Source: Leucosporidium creatinivorum
Taxonomy: Eukaryota; Basidiomycota; Microbotryomycetes; Leucosporidiales; Leucosporidiaceae
Assembly (NCBI GenBank): GCA_001600635.1
Contig: BCKL01000002.1
Span: forward strand, 375,425 to 439,424
Reading direction: 5' to 3'
DNA length: 64,000 nucleotides
Shown here one piece after another: positions 1-9,400 of this stretch. The notes under the pieces were generated by a model. It was given only the letters and a program-made list of their open reading frames with translations. It had not been told where the DNA came from and did no database searches. The translations under genes and the position numbers were made by a program. Every line of letters begins with the position of its first letter. Within the stretch, counting starts at the first letter, position 1.

Positions 1-785
1 AGTAATCCCCTCTATCTATCGCTCCCCATTTATGCCCACAGTTTCCAACGAGTTGAGCAGCGGCGAGAGAGCGAAAGGGGGCGTGCGCCGAGCGAGAGGC
101 TAGAGAGCTGCAGAGAGCTTTGCAGCGGGTCGGAGATCTGTATTGAGCTCAGATAGCGTCTTGCAGCCGCTGCCGCCTCCGCATCAAGTGCACCCTCTCC
201 AGCTCTCGATGCGCTGCCACCTCTTGCTTTCCTACGCTCACCTCGTCTCTCACTCGCTTTCGACTTCGTTGCTGGACTAGGACGACACAGGCGGGTGACT
301 ACGAAGCTGCTGGTGAGTTTGTGCTGCTCTGTACCGTCTTACAGCTCTCAGCTCACCATTCGCTTGCTCAAACAGGACGCTCGAAACCCGCTTGCTCGCT
401 CTGGAAACTCGCTGCTCGTGACTCTCGCGCTCGCTACAGGTGCGCAGATGAGCCTGAGATGCTCTCAGCCTACCGCTGACTCTTCGACTACCCCGACAGC
501 CCGCTCCTCGCCCACTCGCTGCTCTGCCGGCCGTCGCGTCGCTCTCTCCGCGTCGCTCGCTTTGCTCCAAGCTCGAAAGCCGCCCACAGAGCTCATTCAG
601 CTTCAGCACCGTGAGCTTCGGCTGCCTGCCACCTCGGGGAGCGCTGCTGACCCTCTCATCAACAGCCCTCCTCCGCATTCAGCTCGCTTCATCGCTAGCT
701 CGCCAGCTCGGAAGCTTCTGTCACGACACTCGTCTCGCTCGAGCCCTGACCACCTCGCTTCAGCTACACCTTCCTCGCTCATACA
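1..785 (+). promoter_or_regulatory. Conserved intron-rich 5' leader of F-box copy 1
   Basis: This stretch upstream of the first F-box-like gene is repeated, diverged, upstream of the other four copies. It contains donor/branch/acceptor sets (for example a donor after AAGCTGCTG near 312, an acceptor AACAG near 377, a donor near 438, acceptors ending CGACAG near 500 and CAACAG near 666) at matching places in the copies, so it probably makes a spliced 5' UTR. Long open frames run through it, but their frame relative to the downstream ATG differs between copies, so I do not call it coding. The first ~30 bases recur inverted at about 26,086-26,116, so the duplicated unit reaches at least to the window edge. 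Confidence 0.55.
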
Positions 786-2324
786 ATGGCCTCCTCGACC
801 TCCTCCACCGATGCTACGTCCAGCTCGGTCACCCTCGCTAGCCTGCCCGCCGAGCTCCACTCGGTCATCGCGAGGATGTGCCGAGACCAGGATCGTCGAT
901 ACAAGGAGAGGACGTCGCCTCCTGCTAAGACTCGTCATCTCGAGGTCGCAAAGGCAGGCGCGACTCAGTGGGATGGCAGAAGCTTGAACGCTCTCTTCCT
1001 CGTCAGCCGAGAGTGGCAGACAGCAGCCGCCCCCTTCCTCTTCGAGGTGAGCCGCAAGACCCCCAAACGCGAGTCAGACCAAAGCACTTACTATTGTGCA
1101 CTTCAGTCGATATCGTCGAGACGTTGCTGCGACAGCCTCTTCGTCTTTAAGATCCTCTCGACCTTCGTCAAGCACATTCGACACGCCGCCTTGGACACCC
1201 AGCCAGCTATCACGACAGCCTTTGTCTCGATGCTACGGGCTCTTCCACTCCTCGTCAACCTACGTCGCCTCAGCATCACCAGGTCGGCATTCTACTCACT
1301 TCTCGGCTTCGGGTGGAGCTCGAGCCCACCTCCCACCTCCGAGCAGCATCTTCACCGAGAAGCTCTCCTCGCATTCCTCCCTTCGGTCGGAGAGCTCATT
1401 CTCGATAGCGTTGATGCACCTCACTTGGCTTGGATCCTGCCCCACGTCTCCAAAATCGGTCTGAGCCGCCTGGAAATGGCCGTTAACCTCGATGATACGC
1501 AAGCGTCGGCCATCNTCCAAGCGCGAAGTGCTCTCGCCCAGCTCANCGGGCTCAAGNACTTGTNGATACGCNACCAGGGCGTNGAGTCGCATGGGCTCCT
1601 CGGCNGGATCTCCTCCATCGCATTCGAGCTGGAGAGCTTGGAGCTGCTCGCTTTCCCGGGCATCTTCGACGTCTACACCTGGAGCTTCATCTGTCGCTTC
1701 TCAGGTACGTTGCACACCCTGACGATTGAGCTCGACTCGGAGGCATTCGTGGGGAGCGCGCTGGCCGAGCAAGCGGATGGCTCGAGGGGAGCGTTGGTTC
1801 GCTTCTCCACTTTGCGCCATCTCCATCTCAGAGGCACCACGACCTTCATCACCACTATTACCCATCTCCTTTCCACCTCCCCTGTAACCACCTTCGACAT
1901 CGCCGTCGTCGGCTACGACCATCTCGTCGAGGACGACCGCGATCCGCTGGTGCAGGTTCTCGCTTCGGCCGCCAAGGGCTGGACAGCCTCGCTGATGACG
2001 ATGCATGTGCACCTTGCATTGGAAAGCGCACACAGCAGGGCCTTCGTACGAGCCGCCAACGCCTGGTCAATGGTCAGAGAAGTCACTCAAGCCGCCTCCG
2101 AGGTTGTTACCTTCATCGAGCCTCGCTACGATGCCTTCCAAAATCGACCAAAGGAAGCTGGAAGCGTCGGACTCGAGAAGGCGTGTGATGCTGCTACCGA
2201 CACGCTCAAGTTCGGCCTCGACTTCTCGGATCGCCTGCTCGCGACGAAGGATTATGACGGGGCGAAGGCGTTGCTTGAGCTGCTGGTGCCGTTGAGGGGG
2301 AAGATGCTGAGGGAGAAGGATTGA
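786..2324 (+). CDS. F-box-like/LRR-like family protein, copy 1
   Basis: The protein begins MASSTSSTDA and has an F-box-like helix region (SLPAELHSVIARMC) at residues ~19-35, then a WDGRSLNALFLVSREW segment like the second half of F-box domains, then a long leucine-rich region with irregular LRR-like spacing, ending GKMLREKD. Exons are 786-1046 and 1107-2324. The 60-nt intron 1047-1106 is a multiple of three and reads open if retained, but the same intron is present in all five family members, so I treat it as an intron (492 aa). Seven single N bases lie between 1515 and 1605. If truly an F-box protein it would be a substrate adaptor of an SCF ubiquitin ligase; that role is inference from a weak motif. 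Nearly identical to the copy at 53,844. Confidence 0.8.
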   Translation: MASSTSSTDATSSSVTLASLPAELHSVIARMCRDQDRRYKERTSPPAKTRHLEVAKAGATQWDGRSLNALFLVSREWQTAAAPFLFEVSRKTPKRESDQSTYYCALQSISSRRCCDSLFVFKILSTFVKHIRHAALDTQPAITTAFVSMLRALPLLVNLRRLSITRSAFYSLLGFGWSSSPPPTSEQHLHREALLAFLPSVGELILDSVDAPHLAWILPHVSKIGLSRLEMAVNLDDTQASAIXQARSALAQLXGLKXLXIRXQGXESHGLLGXISSIAFELESLELLAFPGIFDVYTWSFICRFSGTLHTLTIELDSEAFVGSALAEQADGSRGALVRFSTLRHLHLRGTTTFITTITHLLSTSPVTTFDIAVVGYDHLVEDDRDPLVQVLASAAKGWTASLMTMHVHLALESAHSRAFVRAANAWSMVREVTQAASEVVTFIEPRYDAFQNRPKEAGSVGLEKACDAATDTLKFGLDFSDRLLATKDYDGAKALLELLVPLRGKMLREKD

Positions 2325-2616
2325 TGGGGAGTAGCGAGGTGTTGCTCGACTCTGAAGATGCTGCTGTGCGGGAGGAGCTGCTGTCGAGGCTGAACATGGG
2401 CGCCGAGAAGGAGCTGAGCTGATCGGAATCGAGTCTTTGCTCTTCGCTGTACGTTCCAGATGCGCTGCGAATCAGTTGAGATCGCGAAGAGAGAGCTGCT
2501 GCCAAGCGAGGTAACGGCATCGGCTGAGGCTCGACTGCAGATGGCGAAAGTGGACGAGGCTGCGCGGCTCGGCGATCGACAGCGGCCGACCTGGGAGGCT
2601 AGAGCAGCAGAAGCGA

Positions 2617-2790
2617 GGTCAGCTCAAGCTGCACCACGATACGTAGCACTGTCTTCAACCTCGACAAGCACCCCCAACGCACCTTCTGCATCGCGACAGA
2701 GTTCTTCGTAGGGTTCGAGCCGTTCTCGTAAAACGTCAGGCGCTGTTCTACCTGTCCACGGAGGACCTCGCCGAGCTCAGCGTCGGGAGT
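2617..2790 (-). pseudogene. NOP56 exon-intron fragment (duplicated)
   Basis: This segment is nearly the same as 4,160-4,318, inside NOP56. It holds almost all of the 94-nt NOP56 exon 4225-4318 (encoding the [13 protein letters not shown] region) plus about 65 bp of the following intron, in the same orientation as NOP56. Because intron sequence is included, it was copied as DNA and not through mRNA. It has no flanking NOP56 exons and cannot make a protein. Confidence 0.85.
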
Positions 2791-3073
2791 GTCACAGAAC
2801 TACTCTTGACGAGCTCGCCGATTGCAAGCTATCGGGTCGGTCTCCTCGCAGCCAGGGAAGCTTGATCGCGAAGGAAGAGCTCGGCGCTCGAATTATCGAA
2901 GCCTCGACGGCTCACTTTCGCTGCTGCTCTTTCTCGCTTCTTCTCGGGTATTAAGCGCGGTGTACGAGTCAATTACATCCCTTCGAGCCTAATGCACTAC
3001 GGCCAAGTCTTTCGCATCTCTCCGCGCCCTCGGGCTCATCTCGGCGAACTCGGAAAGGGAGGGAGGGGGTCAT

Positions 3074-3159
3074 GCCGCCTGCTTCTTGGACCGAGTCATC
3101 TCAGAGCTCATGCTCGATGCCTGGTGAGTAGAGAGACCATCGCTCTTGCTTTCTGTGAA
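3074..3159 (+). repeat. 86-nt conserved 3' block (copy 1)
   Basis: This block is identical base for base to 55,808-55,893 and matches the reverse strand of 61,400-61,487 except for a two-base insertion. Adjacent sequence is clearly less conserved. It contains a good splice donor (CTGGTGAGTAGAG). Function unknown; a 3' UTR processing element or a recent conversion patch are both possible. Confidence 0.75.
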
Positions 3160-3583
3160 TCGACTAGTCCGAAAACTCGAGGATACCGGTTCCTTCGAAC
3201 TCGCCCGAGAAGGGTTGGGTGCGAGTTCGGGGAGGCCGTGAAGCTTGTGTGTGTGTGTGTGTGTGTAGGGGAGGGTACGGCAAGGAGGGAGGGGAGAAGA
3301 GCAGTGAGTCAGAGCAGCAAAGCTCGCCCGAGTGCGAGAAGGAGAAGGAGGGGTCAGCGAGCGATGGGGTGGGTGGGAAATCTAGTCCGCGTTTTTGGTG
3401 GGGTGGGAGTCCTGTTGTACACGAAATATGGGCTAGCCCCGTGAGAAAGAGAAGAAGGGAGGAGGGTGGAGGGAGGGTGGTGGTGGTGGTGATGAAGACA
3501 GAGACCGAACGAAAAAGCACATGTGGAGACGAGGCGAGGCGAGGCGAGATGTAGGCGAGTAGGACAGAGAGGGGGGAGGTGGA

Positions 3584-6057
3584 TCAAGCCTTGACCTTCT
3601 TCTCCTTCTTAGCCTTCTTCTCCTTCTTCGATGGTGTCTCGACGGCGTCGGCAACCTCGCCAGCGGCCTCGGCGGCCTTGGCCAGCTTCTTCGCCAGCTT
3701 CTTGGCGGCCTTCTTGGCGGCCTCATCGTCCTCGCCTGCTGGCTCGGCCTGTAGTCGTGTAGGACATCACGGAGAGAGAGGGGAGGTAGAGAGAAGGTGA
3801 AGGCGAAAGTCAGCGCCAATCTCTCTTTCTCGCTCGTCGGGCAGCGCGGCCGCCGAGAAGAGCTACATACCTCATGCTTCGACTTCTTGCTCTTCTTGCT
3901 CTTCTTCTCCTTCACGGGAGTCTCCTCGGAGTCATCCGACTTGCGCTTCTTCTTCTCGACGGGAGCCTCGTCAAGGTCCATGTCGCCCGACTCGGCTTGC
4001 TCGAGCTTGACAGCGTCGAGGGCCTGTGGTGGGAGGTGGTGGGAGTGCGAGAGAGTGGCGTGATGAGGGAGAGGAGTGGTGGTGAGGCGATGAGGAGGGT
4101 GGGAGGGCGAGCGAAAGGCGAGGGAGAAGATGGACGAGGGAGGGGAAAGAAGGAGCAAGATCAGCTCAAGCTGCACCGCAATACGTAGCTCCGTCTTCAA
4201 GTTCGACGAGCACCCCCAACGCACCTTCTGCATCGCGACAGAGTTCTTCGTAGGGTTCGAGCCGTTCTCGTAAAACGTCAGGCGCTCTTCTACCTGTCCA
4301 CGGAGGACCTCGCCGAACCTGGTGCAAAATTCACGGGTCAGCTCGATGTACAATGGCGCGAATGAGCCGCAGAGGAAGAGAGAAGGAGGAGAAGAGGGAA
4401 CGAACTTGGTCGAAGGGGCGTCGGAGAAGCAGTCGATCCTCGAGGCGATGGAGCACTTGTTGGCGAGGAAACGCGAGATGCGGCCCTTGTTCTTGGTGCC
4501 GGCGCGGCCGATGAAGGTCGACTACGTGCAGTGTGGGAAAGGAGAAGGTCAGCGCTAGAGCTCGACACGAGGAGAGGAAGGAAGCGCCAGCGGTTCGAAC
4601 GACGACCGAAGCCCCTAAGGCTCCTGTCGCGCTACAGAGAGGGAGAAAGAGAACGCACGTGGTAGATGAGTCCGTACTTGGGGGTGTTTCCCTTGGTCTT
4701 GAGGGCGCGGAAGAGGGCCTTCTCGGCTCCGAGGATCTGAACGGTCGAGGCGGGGTACTTGGACAAGTTGGTGAGGGATCCGGCGTGGGAGATGAGGCGC
4801 GCTCCAACGGTGTCGCCGATGAGGGAGGCGAGGTTGGGGGCGACGACGCCCATCTTCTCCGAGAGGTAGGCCTGGAGCGACTTGCGGTACTCGAACAGGT
4901 GGATCACGCGCGAGGCAAAGTTGCGGATGTTGAGGTGGTCGATCGGGGAGATGTCGGTTCCCATGGAGGCGCGCGAGGCGTCGACAATGTTGCGAGCGAG
5001 GACGTCGTTGTCCTCGAGGAGCTCGGCGAGGCCCTCGACCGAGGAATCGGTGAGGGTCGACTTGTCGCCAATGAAGGAGCACACCTTGGCGTATTGGTAG
5101 TTGTCGGGGACGACGCGGACGAGCTCGGGGAAGTGCCATCCATACCACTCGCGCACGCGCATGGCAAAAGTGTTGACATCCTTGTCGAGCTGGTCGAGCA
5201 GGGCGATGGCCTGGATGATCATGTTGTCGGAGCGGTTGACGTTGAACTTTACCTTGGCGCGCGAGTAGGCGTGGCCAAGTCCCAATTGCGAGCGCGACAT
5301 GTCGCCCATCTCGAGGCCGGCGAGGAGCTTCTCGGCGTGGAGACGGATGCCACGGATGATCTCGAGCGAGCGCTCGGTGGCATCGCAGTCGATGTCGAGG
5401 GTCGACTTGATGGATTGGGCGAGTCCACGCTCTTCAACACCGAGGACGACGCCGGCCTTCTTGCCGAGGTTGAGCTCGAGGAGACCTTGGAGGAACTCGT
5501 GAACGACACCTGCGAGCGAGCGAGAAGGGTCAGCGAGAGCTCGGATCTCGACCTGTTCTGCTGCAGCCAGTGCTCCAAATCATCTCCCTCTCATCCTCTG
5601 ACCCTGTAGCATGCTAGCCACCCTCCTACAACCCAAAAAAATCGCAAAGCGAGCTTTGGGTTTGCGTCTAGGCAGAGCTGCTTCGGCGCCGATTCGGATC
5701 CCCTCCGCTTCTTCCGTCTCCAAGCTGTACTTCGACCGAGTGGAATATAACATACCCTCCGAGACATCGTTGGCGACCTCGAGAGCGTGAGCGGCGTCCT
5801 GGAAGGGGACGAACGAGACGAGCTTGACCATCTTTGAGAATTTGGCGAGCTCGTCGACCGACTGCTGGACCTGCTGGGAGCCCTTGGCGCCAATCTCCTC
5901 GGCGAACTCGGAGGAGAAGAGGGCGAGCCCTGTAGCGCTCTCGAAGAGGATCTGTAGGACAGCAGGTTGGAGTCAGATTGGCTGGAAATGCGTGGAGAAA
6001 GATGCGGGCTTTGGAGCTTGGTTTGAAGCTGGGAAAGAAGCGTACGTGGGTTGCCAT
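3584..6057 (-). CDS. NOP56: Nucleolar protein NOP56, box C/D snoRNP core
   Basis: NOP56 is a scaffold of box C/D snoRNPs that guide 2'-O-methylation and pre-rRNA processing in the nucleolus. The spliced protein starts [16 protein letters not shown] (exon 1 is only about 12 nt, ATG at 6057), has the NOP5 N-terminal region, then the NOSIC/Nop core with [38 protein letters not shown] and [12 protein letters not shown], and a lysine-rich KKE/KKSKK tail ending at TGA 3584-3586. [11 protein letters not shown] and the basic C-terminal tail fit NOP56/NOP58; the wording of the core fits NOP56 better. About eight introns; the one at 4025-4224 is unusually long (200 nt) and its start is duplicated at 2617-2790. 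Divergent from SEC7 and convergent with F-box copy 1. Confidence 0.95.
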
Positions 6058-6423
6058 GGTGGTAGGAAGGGGGGTCGGAGAGGAAGGTAAGGAGGTGACC
6101 CTGTAGCCGACTAGCTTTGGCGCTTGTCGAATAAGCGAGAGACGAGGTGAGGGGCGAAAGTGAGGCAGCGGGCTGAGGGACTTGGAGAGGAAAAGCAGCC
6201 AGCGACCGCTTCGGCGCATTCCCCCTGACTGCTCACTCGGTCTTGAATGGCTTATTAAGAATTTACTAGGAAGCTAATCCGAATTATCTTTACTATTCTG
6301 CTATTAATCTCAGCCCCTTCTGCTCGAGCCAAGTCCGAGCATCTCCTTCTCGCGCTCGCGCTCGGCCAACTGCTCTCGCTCTCTCTCTCTCCCACTTCTC
6401 ACCTCGTCTCCAACTCGCTCGCC
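6058..6423. promoter_or_regulatory. Divergent promoter NOP56 / SEC7
   Basis: A 366-bp gap between two outward-reading start codons must hold both promoters. It contains an AT-rich patch around 6,240-6,310 and a pyrimidine-rich (CTCTCTCT) tract near 6,375-6,395, just upstream of the SEC7 ATG. No specific factor site was recognised. Confidence 0.5.
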
Positions 6424-9400
6424 ATGGCCAAGAAGAAGAAGAGCAGATCAAATCTAGCTCAAACTGCTGCAGATCAGCAAGCTACTATCGACCAACAGCC
6501 TCAGGACATCAACGACGACGCGCCTCAGTCAGTCGAGCCCGAACCAGCAGCACAACAATCTCCCGCCGAGGACGAGCCTCTAGAGGAGCCCGAGCAGGAG
6601 CAGGAGGAAGCTACAACACCAGTGCAGGATGAGCAGGATCCCGCTCCTGTACCAGAGCAGGAGCCCGTCGAGCTGGAGGAGACTGAGCTCCCGCCAGCGG
6701 TCCCCTCCCTTCCCAGCCCAGAGCTCGTCCAACAGGGGGACGAGTCGACCGCACCGCAACCGCTCCCCAAGGATCTCACTACAGAAGCGCCCGAGCTGCC
6801 GCCCAAGCCTCTCGAGGACGAGACACTGCAGCCTGCAGCGGAGCCTGCGCTCGACCGCTCCACGTCTGAGCTCACCACGACGTCCGCCGTCTCGGAGGGC
6901 GGAGATTTCGAGGAGGTAGCGCTGAGCAGGTCGGGATCGGCTACAGAAGGTGCTGCTGTACCGCAGCAATCGGTCGTCGTCTCCCCTCCCGTCGAGGACA
7001 AGCCCCAGCCCGCACCGCCCGTCGAGGAGGAAGCGGCTCCTCCTCCTCCACCAGCTCACGATGAGCCGAGCGCGCCGCCCATCGTCCCCATTCCCATCGA
7101 ATCGACTACACACACTACCACCCCCTCTATCTCGTCCTCCTCTCCCGCCATCTCCTCCCATCCCGCTTCGCCTCGTCCAGGAGAAGCGCGTCGCTCCTCC
7201 GTCGCGTCGACCAACACCATCAACGCTCCGGGCTCCTCCTCGCTCGTCTCGGGCATCCTCATCGTCTCGGCCCTAGAGCAAATCGCCCTCTCCAAGGAAG
7301 CCAAGAAGTCGCTCCCGCTCAAAACCGCCGTCGACAAGGCTCTCGAGGCGCTCAAGAACCCTCTGCACTCGGCTTCCAACCCTCAAGCCGCAGGCAGCGC
7401 GGGGACGGTCGACCCTCATCTCGTGTTCGAGCCCCTCCGTCTCGCATGCGAGACCAAGAGCCTCCCGCTGATGATTACGGCGCTGGATTGCATCGGCAAG
7501 CTCGTCTCCTACGACTTCTTCGTCGACCAACGCCCCCCGCAACAGCAGCAAGAGACCAACGATGATGGCGAGCCGATTGGTCCTCCGCAACCGACCGACC
7601 AGATCCCCCTCGCCGATTTGGTCACCTCGACCGTCTGCGATTGCTTCTCCCCCTCTCCCTCGACGTCCTCCTCCTCCTCTGCCGCATCAGCAGCAACAAC
7701 CCAACACGACACGCTCCTGCTCCGCCTCCTCTCCTCCATCCTGAGCCTCATCCTCTCCTCCACCCTCGCAGTCCATCAATCCTCCCTCCTCAAAGCCGTA
7801 CGCACAGTCTACAACGTCTTCCTCCTCGGTCGACCCGGGACCGTGCAGACTGTCGCCCAAGCCACGCTAGGACAGATTGTCGGCGGAGTCTTTGGACGAG
7901 TGGAGCTCGGAGCCGCAGCGGCGGCGGCCGTTGCGCAGAGCAACGGAGGTGCGAACGGCAAGAGTGGCCTGTCGTCTCGCTCCGAGTCGATGAGGGGCAG
8001 TCGAGTCGACCTCGCCTCGGTGGTAGAGGAGGACCCCCTCCCCGCGCCTATCGCTGTCGCTCCCATCCCTCCTCTCGTCGTCGAGATCGAGAAGGTCGAG
8101 CTCGGCAACGGGGAGTCGGTCGAGACGCCCAAGGTGCCGCATGCGGGGGATTTGATCGTCGAAGAGGATGGGGCCGAGCAGGAGGAGGAGGAGGGCAAGA
8201 AGCAGCAGGAGGGAGAACAGACGCCCAAGTTTGGACCGATGGAGGTGCCAGAGGCGCCGCCTACCCCTTCGGGGGAGAATGTCACGCTGTACGTTCCCCT
8301 CTCACACCCTCATACTACTCGCCTCGTCGCTGACCTCGTCGACCGATTTCCCCCCACAGCGCCACCCTCGAATCTCGCCGCTCGTTCGACGGAGTCACCG
8401 AGGGAGGACCGCTCCACTTCATTAGCACCAACGATCTTTACATCAAGGACGCTTTCCTCGTCTTTAGGGCGTTGTGCAAGTTGTCGATGAAGCCGCTTGG
8501 CGCTGAGAGGTGAGTTAGATCCGAGGAAGGCCAATGCGGGAGACAAGATTGTACGCTGACCTACATGTTCCTCCCCCCTCCTTCACCACTCGCTCCCACT
8601 CCTCATCTCCACAGCGAACGCGACCTCAAATCCCACGCCATGCGATCCAAGCTCCTCTCCCTCCACCTCGTCCTCTCAATCCTCAACAACCACCTCCCCA
8701 TGTTCATCGACCCAAACGTCGTCATCATCTCGTCCACCTCGAAAGACCGCACCCCCTTCGTCCAAGCGATCAAGCAATACCTCTGTCTCGCCCTCTCGCG
8801 CAACGCCGTCTCGCCCGTCCTCCCCGTCTTTGAACTCAGCTGCGAGGTGTTTTGGAGGGTGCTCAGTGGGCTGAGGACAAAGTTGAAGAAGGAGATTGAG
8901 GTGCTGTTGAACGAGATCTTCCTCCCCATCTTGGAGATGAAGAATTCGACGGTTAGGCAGAAGTCGATCCTTCTGGCGGTCTTTGGACGGCTCGCTCAGG
9001 ATCCTCAAGCGCTCGTCGACATCTACCTCAATTACGATTGCGATCGGTCGTCATTGGACAACATCTACGAGCGGTTGGTTTCCTTACTCTTCTCTCTTGC
9101 TCGCTCGCTCGCAGTCCGCTGATCCCTTCGGCGATCGCACCCAACAGCCTTCTCAACATCGTCGCCAAGCTCAGCACCACCCAATTCCCCGCCTCGACCG
9201 AGCGTCCCACTGCCGCCTCCTCCTCCGCCTCGGCCTCCTCTCCCTTCCCCTCAGTCGGCCCTTCCCTCTCGGACGACTCGCGCTTCTCCGACCCCCTCTA
9301 CGCCGGCCAACCCCCCGAACATCACCTCAAGCGCCAGAGTCTCGAATGCCTCGTCGCGGTGCTCAAATCTCTCGTCTCGTGGGCTGCGAAGGGAGGGTCG

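Larger units (their letters stand above)
2325..3245 (+). repeat. Shared 3' flank of F-box copy 1
   Basis: The sequence after the stop matches the flanks after the copies at 55,383 and 37,096, and the last part matches the reverse strand at about 61,320-61,490. Relative to the 55.4 kb copy it has an extra ~270 bp between roughly 2,620 and 2,905, part of which is a NOP56 fragment. Homology ends around 3,245 in a (TG)n tract. No separate gene is seen here. Convergent with NOP56. Confidence 0.7.

Noticed and set aside
295-987. Long open frame through the F-box copy 1 leader
   Set aside because: Its frame relative to the F-box ATG differs among copies and it runs across conserved splice signals, so it is more likely a chance frame in GC-rich DNA.
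3246-3270. (TG)n microsatellite
   Set aside because: Ordinary simple repeat at the end of the copy 1 flank; noted only as a boundary marker.
4025-4224. Box C/D snoRNA in the NOP56 intron
   Set aside because: No RTGATGA C box paired with a CTGA D box in the right orientation and spacing could be found.
4533-5609. 358-residue open frame on the plus strand
   Set aside because: It is antisense to NOP56, whose product is unmistakable; GC-rich codon use creates such mirror frames.
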